DNA from: Bradyrhizobium icense
Lineage (GTDB): Bacteria > Pseudomonadota > Alphaproteobacteria > Rhizobiales > Xanthobacteraceae
NCBI RefSeq assembly: GCF_001693385.1
Contig: NZ_CP016428.1
Coordinates: 5,394,001 to 5,458,000, forward strand
Length of the DNA: 64,000 nucleotides
Direction of reading: 5' to 3'
Notes under the pieces: model-generated
Told to the model about the DNA's origin: nothing
The model's input: only the letters and a program-made list of their open reading frames with translations
Database searches by the model: none
Made by a program: the position numbers and the translations under genes
In this document: positions 56,961-64,000 of the stretch, one piece after another
Layout: each line of letters starts with the position of its first letter
How positions within the stretch are numbered: the first letter of the stretch is position 1

Positions 56961-58043
56961 CGATTCCTCTCTCACTGGTCCATTGGAGGCGAGGAGAACG
57001 GAAGCCCTCCCCGCCATTCGTTCCTCTGGTGTTACTTCGCGAGCCAAGCGGCAAAGCGCTGGCGCAGGTCGTCGCCCTTGTCAGCCCAGAAAACAGCGTC
57101 CCACTCCAAAGCATTGGCCATATGGTCGGGCGCGTTCGGAAGATTGGGCAAGATCGCCGGATCGACAAGCGCCATCGCGTCCTTGTGGTCGGGCCCGTAG
57201 GGGATGTAGCGTGTGAGGTCAGCTTGCGCCTGGGGCGAAGCTGCGAAGGCGATGAACTTGTAGGCGTCGTCTCGCCTCGGACTGCCTTTGGGAATCGCCC
57301 ACAAATTAAAGGTCAGCTGCGCGGCGTCCCACATGATCTCGAAATGTTTGCCGGAGTTCTTGTTGGCATCGTAGATGCGACCGTTATAGGCGGCGGTCAT
57401 GACGACCTGCCCGTCGGCCAGTAGCTGCGGCGGCTGGGCACCGGACGTCCACCAGACGACATCCTTCTTGATGGTGTCGAGCTTCCTAAAGGCGCGGTCG
57501 ACACCTTCGGGCGTGCGGAGCACCTTGTAGACATCCTTGACGGCCACGCCGTCGGCGATCAGAGCCCATTCGAGATTCAACATGGGAAACTTCCACAGTC
57601 CGCGCTTGCCAGGGAATTTCTGCATATCGAACAGATCGGCGATGGTCTTCGGGCCGTTCGGCAGCTTATCCTTGTCATAGGCGATGATCGAGGCAGTGAC
57701 TTCCGTCGGTACGCCGCAGTCGTGCTTGTCGCCACTCATGAACTTGGCCCGGTCGAGGCCCAGCTTGTTCCAGTCAATCGTCTCAATAATGCCCTCGGCA
57801 CACAATTGCATGGACGAGCCCGAACCGGCGACGACCACGTCCCAGCTCACGGTCTTGGAGTCGACCATGGCCCGGATCTTGCCGGCCTCGCCATTGTACT
57901 CGTCCTCGGTGATCTTGATCCCGGTCGCCTTTGTGAAAGGCTCGAAAAAGGCCTTACGTTGAGCCGCCTGAAGGGCACCGCCCCAGGAGACGACCGTCAG
58001 CTGATCGCCCGCAAAGGCAGTCTTTGCCGGCGCAAGCACCACC
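56814..58043. repeat. 1.2-kb near-identical duplication, right copy
   Basis: The partner of 37633-38862 (constant offset of 19181 bases), same orientation. Two direct repeats of this length and identity could recombine and delete or amplify the 19 kb between them. Confidence 0.85.
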
Positions 58044-58096
58044 GCTGCCAAGCCGACCACGCACAGAACGCTCGCGATCATCAATGATTTCCTCAT
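57032..58096 (-). CDS. PotD-like ABC transporter substrate-binding protein (right copy)
   Basis: A 354-residue binding protein. Its mature part appears identical to the copy at 37.9 kb, but its signal peptide differs (KSLMIASVLCVVGLAAVVLA, then PAKTAFAGDQ). Conserved segments are LTVVSWGGALQAAQRKAFF, KVLRTPEGVDRAFRKLDTIK and RQRFAAWLAK at the end. It binds the transported substrate in the periplasm and delivers it to PotBC. The downstream permease start overlaps by open frame only; the chosen PotB start leaves a 71-base gap. The paralogue at 58.3 kb suggests the operon handles two related substrates. Confidence 0.94.
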   Translation of the reverse strand: MRKSLMIASVLCVVGLAAVVLAPAKTAFAGDQLTVVSWGGALQAAQRKAFFEPFTKATGIKITEDEYNGEAGKIRAMVDSKTVSWDVVVAGSGSSMQLCAEGIIETIDWNKLGLDRAKFMSGDKHDCGVPTEVTASIIAYDKDKLPNGPKTIADLFDMQKFPGKRGLWKFPMLNLEWALIADGVAVKDVYKVLRTPEGVDRAFRKLDTIKKDVVWWTSGAQPPQLLADGQVVMTAAYNGRIYDANKNSGKHFEIMWDAAQLTFNLWAIPKGSPRRDDAYKFIAFAASPQAQADLTRYIPYGPDHKDAMALVDPAILPNLPNAPDHMANALEWDAVFWADKGDDLRQRFAAWLAK

Positions 58097-58179
58097 CTTC
58101 TACTCTCTCCCTTCTATGCCGCCTCAGGATTGGGGCGGCGCCACCGAAGATCCCGCCCGGCATTGTGCGTGGCAAAGCG

Positions 58180-58275
58180 CCGGCGCTGGACCCGCTGCAA
58201 ATTGATCCGCAGCGGCACGTCGTCGGGGCTATCGGCGAATGTGGGCAGCCGTCATCGCAATCGACTCTCTCTCGT
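58180..58275 (-). pseudogene. PotB-like permease N-terminal scrap between the two binding-protein genes
   Basis: The bases here parallel the permease start (ACCCGCTGCA..., GATCCGCAGCGGCACG, then a GAGAGA-containing ribosome-site region and CGATTC) but are interrupted by stops. The position, directly after a binding-protein gene, mirrors the intact operon. So the second binding-protein gene arose by duplication of a binding-protein plus permease unit whose permease was then lost. Confidence 0.5.
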
Positions 58276-58329
58276 TCTTTCGTCGGAGACGGTGGGGAGG
58301 CTGTAGCCTTCCACCGCCTTTTTCCTGAT

Positions 58330-59382
58330 CTATTTCGCGAGCCAGGCGCTGAAGCGCTGGCGCAACTCGTCGCCCTTCACATTCCAGAAGGCGCTGTCGA
58401 CCGCCCAAGTATTGGGATGCGAACTTCCGAAATGGGATAAGATCGCCGGATCGATGAGCGGCATCGCGTCCTTGTTGCTGGGCCCGTAGTCGATGTACTT
58501 TGATAGATTGGCCTGCGCCTGAGGCGTAGAGGCGAAGGCGATGAACCTGTAGGCATTGTTCAGATTCGGAGTGCCCTTAGGAATCACCCAGACGTCACCC
58601 GCGCCCCAGGTCGCGGCATCCCACATGATCTCGAAATGCTTGCCGGAGTTCTTGTTGGCATCGTAGATTCGTCCGGTATAGGCCGAGGTCATGACGACCT
58701 GGCTATCGGCCAGTAGCTGTGGCGGCTGGGCACCGGACGTCCACCAGATGACATCCTTCTTGATGGTGTCGAGCTTCCTGAAGGCGCGGTCGACTCCCTC
58801 AGGCGTATTGAGGACCTTGTAGACGTCCTTGATGGGAACCCCGTCGGCTATCAGCGCCCATTCGAGATTGCCGCGGGGTTGCTTCCACAGCCCGCGCTTG
58901 CCGGGAAATTTCTGCAAGTCGAACAGGTCACCGATGGTCTTCGGGCCGTTTGGCAGCTTGTCCTTGTCATAGGCAACAGCCGTGCCGGACATTTCCGCAG
59001 GCACCCCGCAGTCATAAGTGCCCACGAACCTGGACCGGTCGAGGCCCAGCCTCTTCCAGTCGAGCTTCTCAATGACGCCCTCGTCGCACAGCAGCTGGAC
59101 CCAGTCATTGAACCCACCGACCACGTCCCAACTTACGGTCTTGGATTCGACCATGGCCCGGATCTTGCCGAGCTCGCCATTGTACTCGTCTTCTTTGAGC
59201 TTGATCCCGGTCGCCTTTGTGAAAGGCTCGAAAAAGGCCTTGCGTTGAGCCGCCTGAAGGGCACCGCCCCAGGAGACGATTCTCAGCTCTTCGGCCGCGA
59301 ACGCGGGCTTTAGTGGCATCAACGCGCTCATCGCCGAGCCGATGGCGGCCAAGGCGCCGGCAATCATCAAGGATGTCCTCAT
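58330..59382 (-). CDS. PotD-like ABC transporter substrate-binding protein, paralogue 2
   Basis: A 350-residue paralogue with its own signal peptide (MIAGALAAIGSAMSALMPLK, cleavage near AFA/AEE). It diverges from the other copies in ligand-facing parts: VVGGFNDWVQLLCDEGVIEK replaces VVAGSGSSMQLCAEGIIETI, and WDAATWGAGDVWVIPKGTP replaces WDAAQLTFNLWAIPKGSP. The remainder is shared (LRIVSWGGALQAAQRKAFF, FPGKRGLWKQPRGNLEWALI). It probably has different ligand specificity but uses the same permease. The frame is intact. Confidence 0.93.
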   Translation of the reverse strand: MRTSLMIAGALAAIGSAMSALMPLKPAFAAEELRIVSWGGALQAAQRKAFFEPFTKATGIKLKEDEYNGELGKIRAMVESKTVSWDVVGGFNDWVQLLCDEGVIEKLDWKRLGLDRSRFVGTYDCGVPAEMSGTAVAYDKDKLPNGPKTIGDLFDLQKFPGKRGLWKQPRGNLEWALIADGVPIKDVYKVLNTPEGVDRAFRKLDTIKKDVIWWTSGAQPPQLLADSQVVMTSAYTGRIYDANKNSGKHFEIMWDAATWGAGDVWVIPKGTPNLNNAYRFIAFASTPQAQANLSKYIDYGPSNKDAMPLIDPAILSHFGSSHPNTWAVDSAFWNVKGDELRQRFSAWLAK

Positions 59383-59473
59383 CGTATTACTCCTCCCTGC
59401 TATGCCGCCCGCGGATGGGATGCGGCGTTGTCAAAAACCTGCCCCGCCCCTGCGCGCGAGGCCTCGGTCATCG

Positions 59474-60667
59474 TCAAGACGCCTCGAGCGCCCAACAATC
59501 CTCGGTTTTCCAGCCGATGGTGATCGCAGCCCCCGGCTTGGCCTGCACCACGCCTTCCGAATTCTGCAGCTTGATCAAAATCATCATGGCCGCAGACCGA
59601 AGCCCGGATACGCACGTGGTCGCCCAGATAGATCACCTCCGCGATTTGCGCGCTGAAGACATTGGGCAGCGAACCCGGCGGCGGGTTCAGCTTCACGCGC
59701 TCCGGCCGCAACGACAGTATGGTCGGCCGGCCGACCGCCTCGACATTGATCGCCAGCGCTTGCACGTTGGCAGCGCCCGCAACCTCCACGTTGCAGGTCG
59801 CCCCATTCATCGCCACGACCTTGCCGTGCAGCCGGTTGTTCTCGCCGATGAACTGGGCGACGAAGGCGTTCTGCGGCCGCTCGTACAGCTCGGCGGGCGA
59901 GGCGAGCTGCTGGATAATGCCGTCGTTGAACACCGCTATGCGGTCGGACATGGTCAGAGCCTCGCTCTGGTCGTGCGTCACATAGACCACGGTGACGCCG
60001 AGATCCTCGTGGATATGCTTGATCTCGAGCTGCATCTGCTCGCGCAGCTGCTTGTCCAGCGCGCCGAGCGGCTCGTCCATCAGCACAAGCTTGGGATCGA
60101 AGATGAGGGCGCGGGCAAGCGCGACGCGCTGCCGCTGGCCGCCGGAAAGCTGACCCGGCCGGCGCTTGCCATAGGCGCCGAGCCGCACCATGTCGAGCGC
60201 CCGCTTGATCCTGGGCTCGATCTCCGCCTTGCCGAGCTTGCGGACCTTGAGTGGGAAGGCGAGGTTCTCCTCCACGGTCATGTGCGGAAAAAGCGCATAG
60301 TTCTGGAACACCATGCCGATGTCGCGCGCTTGTGCGGGGGCATGTTGCTGATCGAGCGCCCCTCCAAAAAAATCCGGCCCTGGGTGGGCACCTCGAAGCC
60401 GGCGAGCATCATGAGCGTGGTCGTCTTGCCGGAGCCGGAGCGTCCCAGCATGGTCAAGAACTCACCCCGGGTGATCGCCAAATTGAGGTTCTTAACGACC
60501 AGCGTTTCGCCGTCGCAGGTCTTCTGGATCTCGGAAAACTTCACAAAGGCATTCTTCGTGACTGGCGTCGAGCCCCCAACCGGGCTTTGCGGCTCTCCCA
60601 CTGCTGCGGCGGCGCCGACCACCAGACCACGATGTTCTTTCTCCACGGATTGCAGCTTCTTGACCAT
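59474..60667 (-). pseudogene. PotA-like ABC transporter ATPase with two frameshifts
   Basis: Nearly identical to the intact gene at 39.0-40.1 kb but carrying two lesions. Two extra bases (GC) lie near 60328, just after the region encoding SNMPPHKR, and two bases (CA) are missing near 59578, close to the end (CGHDDF then out of frame). Walker A reads [14 protein letters not shown] (Pro to Arg), and the signature [15 protein letters not shown] has Gln to Arg. The equivalent of the other copy's start codon is ACG, so an upstream start (ATG 60667, MVKKLQSVEKEHRG) would be needed. Ribosomal frameshifting or sequencing error cannot be excluded. As read, the protein would be truncated before its signature motif. 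Confidence 0.85.
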
Positions 60668-60815
60668 GCGATCGAGGCCGTAGGGATAGACCTTGAGTAC
60701 ACGTCTGCGGTTGACCAAATGGCGCACTCCTGCCCTACCTGCCTTTGACGCTGCACGCTTAGGGCGGCATAAGGCTTGCCTTTCGCAGAAATGTTATCCA
60801 ACCTTAGAGCTGCAT

Positions 60816-60858
60816 TTCATCAATGTGGTGCATCGAGCAGCCGAAATCCTGCGCTCAT
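60816..60858 (+). other. Recurring upstream motif, copy 4
   Basis: Plus-strand translation FINVVHRAAEILR, upstream of the right transporter operon. With copy 2 it shares a longer block including ATCAATGTGG. On the minus strand TTGATG and GATAAC are spaced 19 bases, a possible weak sigma-70 promoter for the operon. Confidence 0.4.
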
Positions 60859-61602
60859 GCGTACAAAACGCGTGGACTTGCGCACGAAGCACTAAACCAT
60901 CGGGCCTTTAAACAAGAAAGCCGGCGACGATCACTGCCCTGTGTAGGCGAAGCGCCGTGAACGTTCAGCCGGGTCGATCGGGAGCTCGACCACGCCTGAT
61001 CGCGCGGTCATCACTGCCACCGACGTCTTGCACACACGCTTTTGATCCGTGCCGCCGGTGACCGATCTCTTTGGCCGAAAAGTAGGAACGTGGCCGGCCG
61101 CGCAATCATTGCGTACTGATGAGCGCTGGCGCGAGTTGATCGGCTGACCGAAGACGTCGCCACTTTCAAGCGCGACCTGGACCGTCGCTCGCTCGAAAAG
61201 GATGCGCAGCATCGCCTGACATCCACCAGCGGCAACATGCCGGAGCGCTTGCCATCACTGCGGCGATGTCGCCCTCTTGGCTTTTTCCGACAATTTGGTC
61301 CAGTACTTCGGCTGAACCCGACCGTACGGCAGTCCGGGCTCGCACTGGCCCAGCTTATCCGATCCACCAACAGAGCCGTGCCAACGCCCGAGCCATACTG
61401 GTCGAAGCCGCTCCGGGGCGACGGCCAACGCACTGGAGCAGACCTCGTCATTTCATTTCACTCTCGCGCAAGCTTTTCGCCCCGCCCGCGGCATCTTGTT
61501 GCCACCAAGGCGAATTTTCGCCTAGATGCGGCTTGGTACTCCAAGAACAGAAGCAGCGCCGCCTCGAGCTCAAGGCCGGATTCCCGAGCCAAAGGACGGC
61601 AA
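60859..61602. other. Stretch without a recognised gene
   Basis: About 740 bases. Minus-strand frames at 60931-61212 (containing GDVFGQPINSRQRSSV and TARSGVVELPIDPAERSR) and 61011-61451 overlap and look partly coding. I cannot assign a family; an old IS remnant or decayed gene is possible. Confidence 0.35.
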
Positions 61603-62380
61603 TCACACGGCATCGGCGTCCACCGGGAACACGTGGCCGGATATGCTGGCGCCAGCATTCGACACCAGGAAAAGCGCCATGGCTGCGATATCGTCGGGCC
61701 GCACGGTCTTGCCCAGTGAGGAATCAGCCACCATCTGCGAGCGGATGGCAGTCACCGTGGTGCTCTGCCCGCGCGCCTTGGCTGCCATAATTCGTTCCAA
61801 GCGGTCGCCTTCAACCGTACCTGGGCAAATCGCATTCACACGGATCCCGGACGGGCCCAGCTTGGCCATGCTTTTAGTTAGCCCGATACCCCCCCCATTT
61901 GCTCGCATTGTATGGCGCGCGAAATGGATACCCGGTCAGACCCGCAACCGAAGAGATATTCACGATGGCGCCGCGGCCGGCTTGACGGATATAGGGAAGA
62001 GCCGTCCGGGCGAGCAGAAAGTGACTGGTAAGATTGACTGCCAGCGTTCGATTCCACTCCTCAACTTTCATTGTCTCGATAGATTCAATAGGACCTTCGA
62101 TGCCGGCGTTGTTGATCAGGATATCGACTCCGCCCAGCCGTCCGAAAGCGTCTCGAGCAAAGCGTTCGACGTCCCGCGCGTCGGCTAGATCGCACCGGCT
62201 TACACCGATTGAAGGAGCTGTCTCAGTGACCGCCTTCAACTTCGCATTATCAAGATCGCAGATCGCCACCCGTGCTCCGGCCGCAGCGAAGAGCTTCGCG
62301 ATCACAAGGCCGATTCCGGCGCCTGCCGCGGTCGCGACCGCACGCCGTCCGGCAAGCTCCAGCGAGGGCAGCTCCGTCAC
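61603..62380 (-). pseudogene. Short-chain dehydrogenase/reductase with a frameshift in a G8 tract
   Basis: From GTG 62380 the frame reads LELAGRRAVATAAGAGIGLV (cofactor motif TAAGAGIG), ILINNAGIEGPIES and IVNISSVAGLTGYPFRAPYN with the catalytic YNASK. It then runs into a tract of eight G (eight C on the plus strand, about 61889-61896) and shifts frame. The C-terminal part GIGLTKSMAKLGPSGIRVNA, ICPGTVEGDRLERI and SGHVFPVDADAV (stop 61603) is intact in the next frame. Removing one G restores a normal SDR of about 255 residues. It may be a real mutation, a slippage-prone switch or an error. The enzyme would be an NAD(P)-dependent alcohol/ketone oxidoreductase of unknown substrate. Confidence 0.8.
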
Positions 62381-63249
62381 GGCGCAGCGGCGCGTCGCCT
62401 TGGACGCCGCCCCTCCTCAACGCCATCGACCGAGATATCCACTGAAGGTGAAATCCTCATACTCTTTCTCGTTTTGTGGCAGGTGAACTCAGCCATTCAT
62501 TTGGCGGCAACAATTTAGTGAACCAAGGATACTGCCAGCAACGATTTAATGATCCAAGGATACACTGCTCTTCGTGTCGAATTGCGCAGGAAAAGGAGTC
62601 TGCGTAAGTGAAATACTGCGCCAGACCACAAAATCTAAAGATGTTCTGCTAAATCTCGAATTGATGGAACGAGACGCGGAAGGCAATCTGATGTATGAAT
62701 GAGCCATCGCGGTCGTCCTCGTGAAGACGGGTTGTTGAGCCGCACCTCGGCCCAGTGAGTTTTCGAGCTCAGCTAGGCCGAGCACTCCCTCATGGACAAA
62801 TATGCGCTAATTGCGGGCTGACGCGTGCAGGCGCCGAGCATGAACTCACGTAGTTAGCGCTCGGCTGGAATCTTGGCTTAACTTAAAGCGCCAATGCGCC
62901 GCTAGCTCGCAGGTCTGGAAACTCCCCAGCGAGATGTTTGGCGTCGCCGCGGCCGCAAGGCACCTCTCGCCATTTGCCAGTGCTACAACATCGCTGTTAG
63001 CCGAGCCGCTCGAGCTCGCCAGTTTCTGGTCAGAACGAATGGCCTTATTCTAAGCCGATCCACTCGGTTGAACACGATGCAAGTCTATCCGGCCGCGCAC
63101 GACATCGCGAGCTGCCCCAATGCACCGCTTCTGCCGCCATCAATGCGCCGGGGTTCCTGGTCTCGAGAACAAATTGAATCCTCGGCCCCTCTTGGCCGGT
63201 ATGATGGCGTAGAACAGACTGAGGCTGCCGGTCGCTTCGCGGCGCCAAC
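62381..63249. other. Gene-free stretch
   Basis: About 870 bases without a supportable gene. A plus-strand piece near 62600-62700 reads VSEILRQTTKSKDVLLNLEL and faintly recalls the recurring upstream motif (AEILR), ending in a TGA after about 35 codons. Otherwise no motif, RNA or repeat was recognised. Confidence 0.35.
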
Positions 63250-63720
63250 TCATCGGGTCGGCGCTCCTGCCATGAGAGACGCTGCGCGGCCGACATTCCG
63301 CGGCGGGCTCGCACCCTGGCCGTGCCGCGCCCCCCGAAGACGCTCGAAGATCTCTGGAAGGAACGGCTCAACCTTCCGGCTCGCAACTCCGACGTTGAGC
63401 TGCAGGTGCTCCGCCGTGGCTGCCAGCGCGCCGTTGCTGTCGCCTGTCATTTCTTGGTGGAACACAAAGCGCTTGGAGTCCAAATCAAGGATGCGCGTTG
63501 CGACCGTCAGGCTTCCTCCGGCACGGATCTCGCGCACGTAGGTGATATGGAAATCGCCCGTAAAAATGGAGTGACCTCCCTTGAGATACGGCGGACCAAA
63601 TCCCAACTCTCGCAGGGCTAGCACGCCGGCATCGGAAAACACATCGAGATACGAGCGAGCGCTCATATGTCTGTTTGCATCAAGCCAAGATGCCTGAACG
63701 TGGCAGCGGTAAATGAACAT
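63250..63720 (-). CDS. Hot-dog (4HBT) thioesterase, betainyl-CoA-thioesterase-like
   Basis: A 156-residue single-domain thioesterase: MFIYRCHVQASWLDANRHMS, ARSYLDVFSDAGVLALREL, GDFHITYVREIRAGGSLTV and KRFVFHQEMTGDSNGALAAT. The SWLDANRHM region aligns with SDWLDHDGHL of the thioesterase domain fused to the carnitine dehydrogenase at 1.7 kb, so Asp is the likely catalytic residue. It could serve the stand-alone dehydrogenase/BKACE pair at 35-37 kb, which lacks a thioesterase. The gene appears intact. The substrate is inferred from this similarity only. Confidence 0.85.
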   Translation of the reverse strand: MFIYRCHVQASWLDANRHMSARSYLDVFSDAGVLALRELGFGPPYLKGGHSIFTGDFHITYVREIRAGGSLTVATRILDLDSKRFVFHQEMTGDSNGALAATAEHLQLNVGVASRKVEPFLPEIFERLRGARHGQGASPPRNVGRAASLMAGAPTR

Positions 63721-64000
63721 CGCTCCTCGGGTGCTTCGCTGGGCCGCTCAGGGCATAATTTTCGGGATGCGCCGGATTCGGCTCGTTTGACGTAGACGGT
63801 ATCACTTTCGACCAGACGCTAGGTGGCCGAAAAATGGAGGAAGGCACCTCCATGAAGGCCCCCACTCGTCAAATCGAAATGTAAGCGGTACATGGACCGT
63901 AGTAGTTGTTCAACGATGATCGTCAATGTCTGTTACCTACGACGGCAGCAGGGCGGCTGTTGCAGGACGGACAAAGCAACCCTTTTAGGCCAGTGACGAA
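63721..64000. other. Right-edge sequence upstream of the thioesterase
   Basis: About 280 bases with no recognised gene. A short minus-strand frame (63680-63865) overlaps the thioesterase start and has no motif. It should contain the thioesterase promoter or the end of an upstream gene outside the window. Confidence 0.3.

Noticed and set aside
1..64000. CRISPR arrays, nod boxes, nif genes or rRNA genes
   Set aside because: No regularly spaced short repeats, no nod-box-like sequence upstream of any gene and no symbiosis or ribosomal RNA genes were recognised.

Overview
The window reads as a mobile, heavily rearranged accessory region of a high-GC alphaproteobacterium. A Bradyrhizobium- or Mesorhizobium-type rhizobial island or plasmid is my best guess, inferred from gene families, insertion-sequence (IS) types and codon usage. 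No nod, nif, rRNA or tRNA gene was seen, so symbiosis itself is not shown. Nearly all intact genes lie on the minus strand and encode CoA-linked catabolism of small, probably quaternary-ammonium, acids. Between them are IS elements and pseudogenes in many stages of decay.

Layout. 0-4.2 kb: a carnitine-type module read right to left, with a beta-keto acid cleavage enzyme (BKACE), an L-carnitine dehydrogenase/thioesterase fusion, a broken FrhB-like Fe-S flavoprotein and a truncated CoA-transferase. 4.5-14.3 kb: an IS graveyard (IS5, IS481, IS110, group II intron reverse transcriptase, IS3, IS630). It also holds a decayed serine-recombinase operon split by an apparently intact IS21-family element with a clear 8-bp target duplication. 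14.3-20.1 kb: a fused double class III CoA-transferase, a dead IS91/tyrosine-recombinase unit and a lone CmcI-like methyltransferase. 20-26.5 kb: pseudogenes of acyl-CoA metabolism (thiolase plus DUF35 partner, TesB, acyl-CoA dehydrogenase, SDR) and a dead ABC binding protein. 27.5-34.2 kb: an intact block of thiolase, CoA-transferase, enoyl-CoA hydratase and a FadJ-type bifunctional enzyme. 34.8-40.1 kb: a second BKACE plus dehydrogenase pair and a partial PotABD-like transporter. 41-47.3 kb: an enoyl-CoA hydratase, a caiD remnant and an ADP-forming acyl-CoA synthetase gene split by a second IS21 element. 47.9-52.3 kb: a second broken FrhB-like gene, a glutathione S-transferase and a tandem metallo-beta-lactamase-fold protein. 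53-60.7 kb: more fragments, then the second copy of the transporter (PotC, PotB, two PotD proteins and a frameshifted PotA). 61.6-63.7 kb: a frameshifted SDR and a hot-dog thioesterase.

How it could work together (inference from known families): a PotABCD-like importer brings in a cationic or zwitterionic substrate. Carnitine-type dehydrogenase oxidises the 3-hydroxyl, BKACE cleaves the 3-keto acid with acetyl-CoA, and the thioesterase releases the acid (glycine betaine if the substrate is carnitine). The resulting acetoacetyl-CoA is split by thiolase. CoA-transferases, CoA ligase, CaiD-like hydratase and FadJ provide an alternative CoA-ester route. Most steps occur two or more times, usually with one copy broken. 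The two transporter copies are complementary: the left copy keeps PotA and PotD, the right copy keeps PotB, PotC and both PotD proteins.
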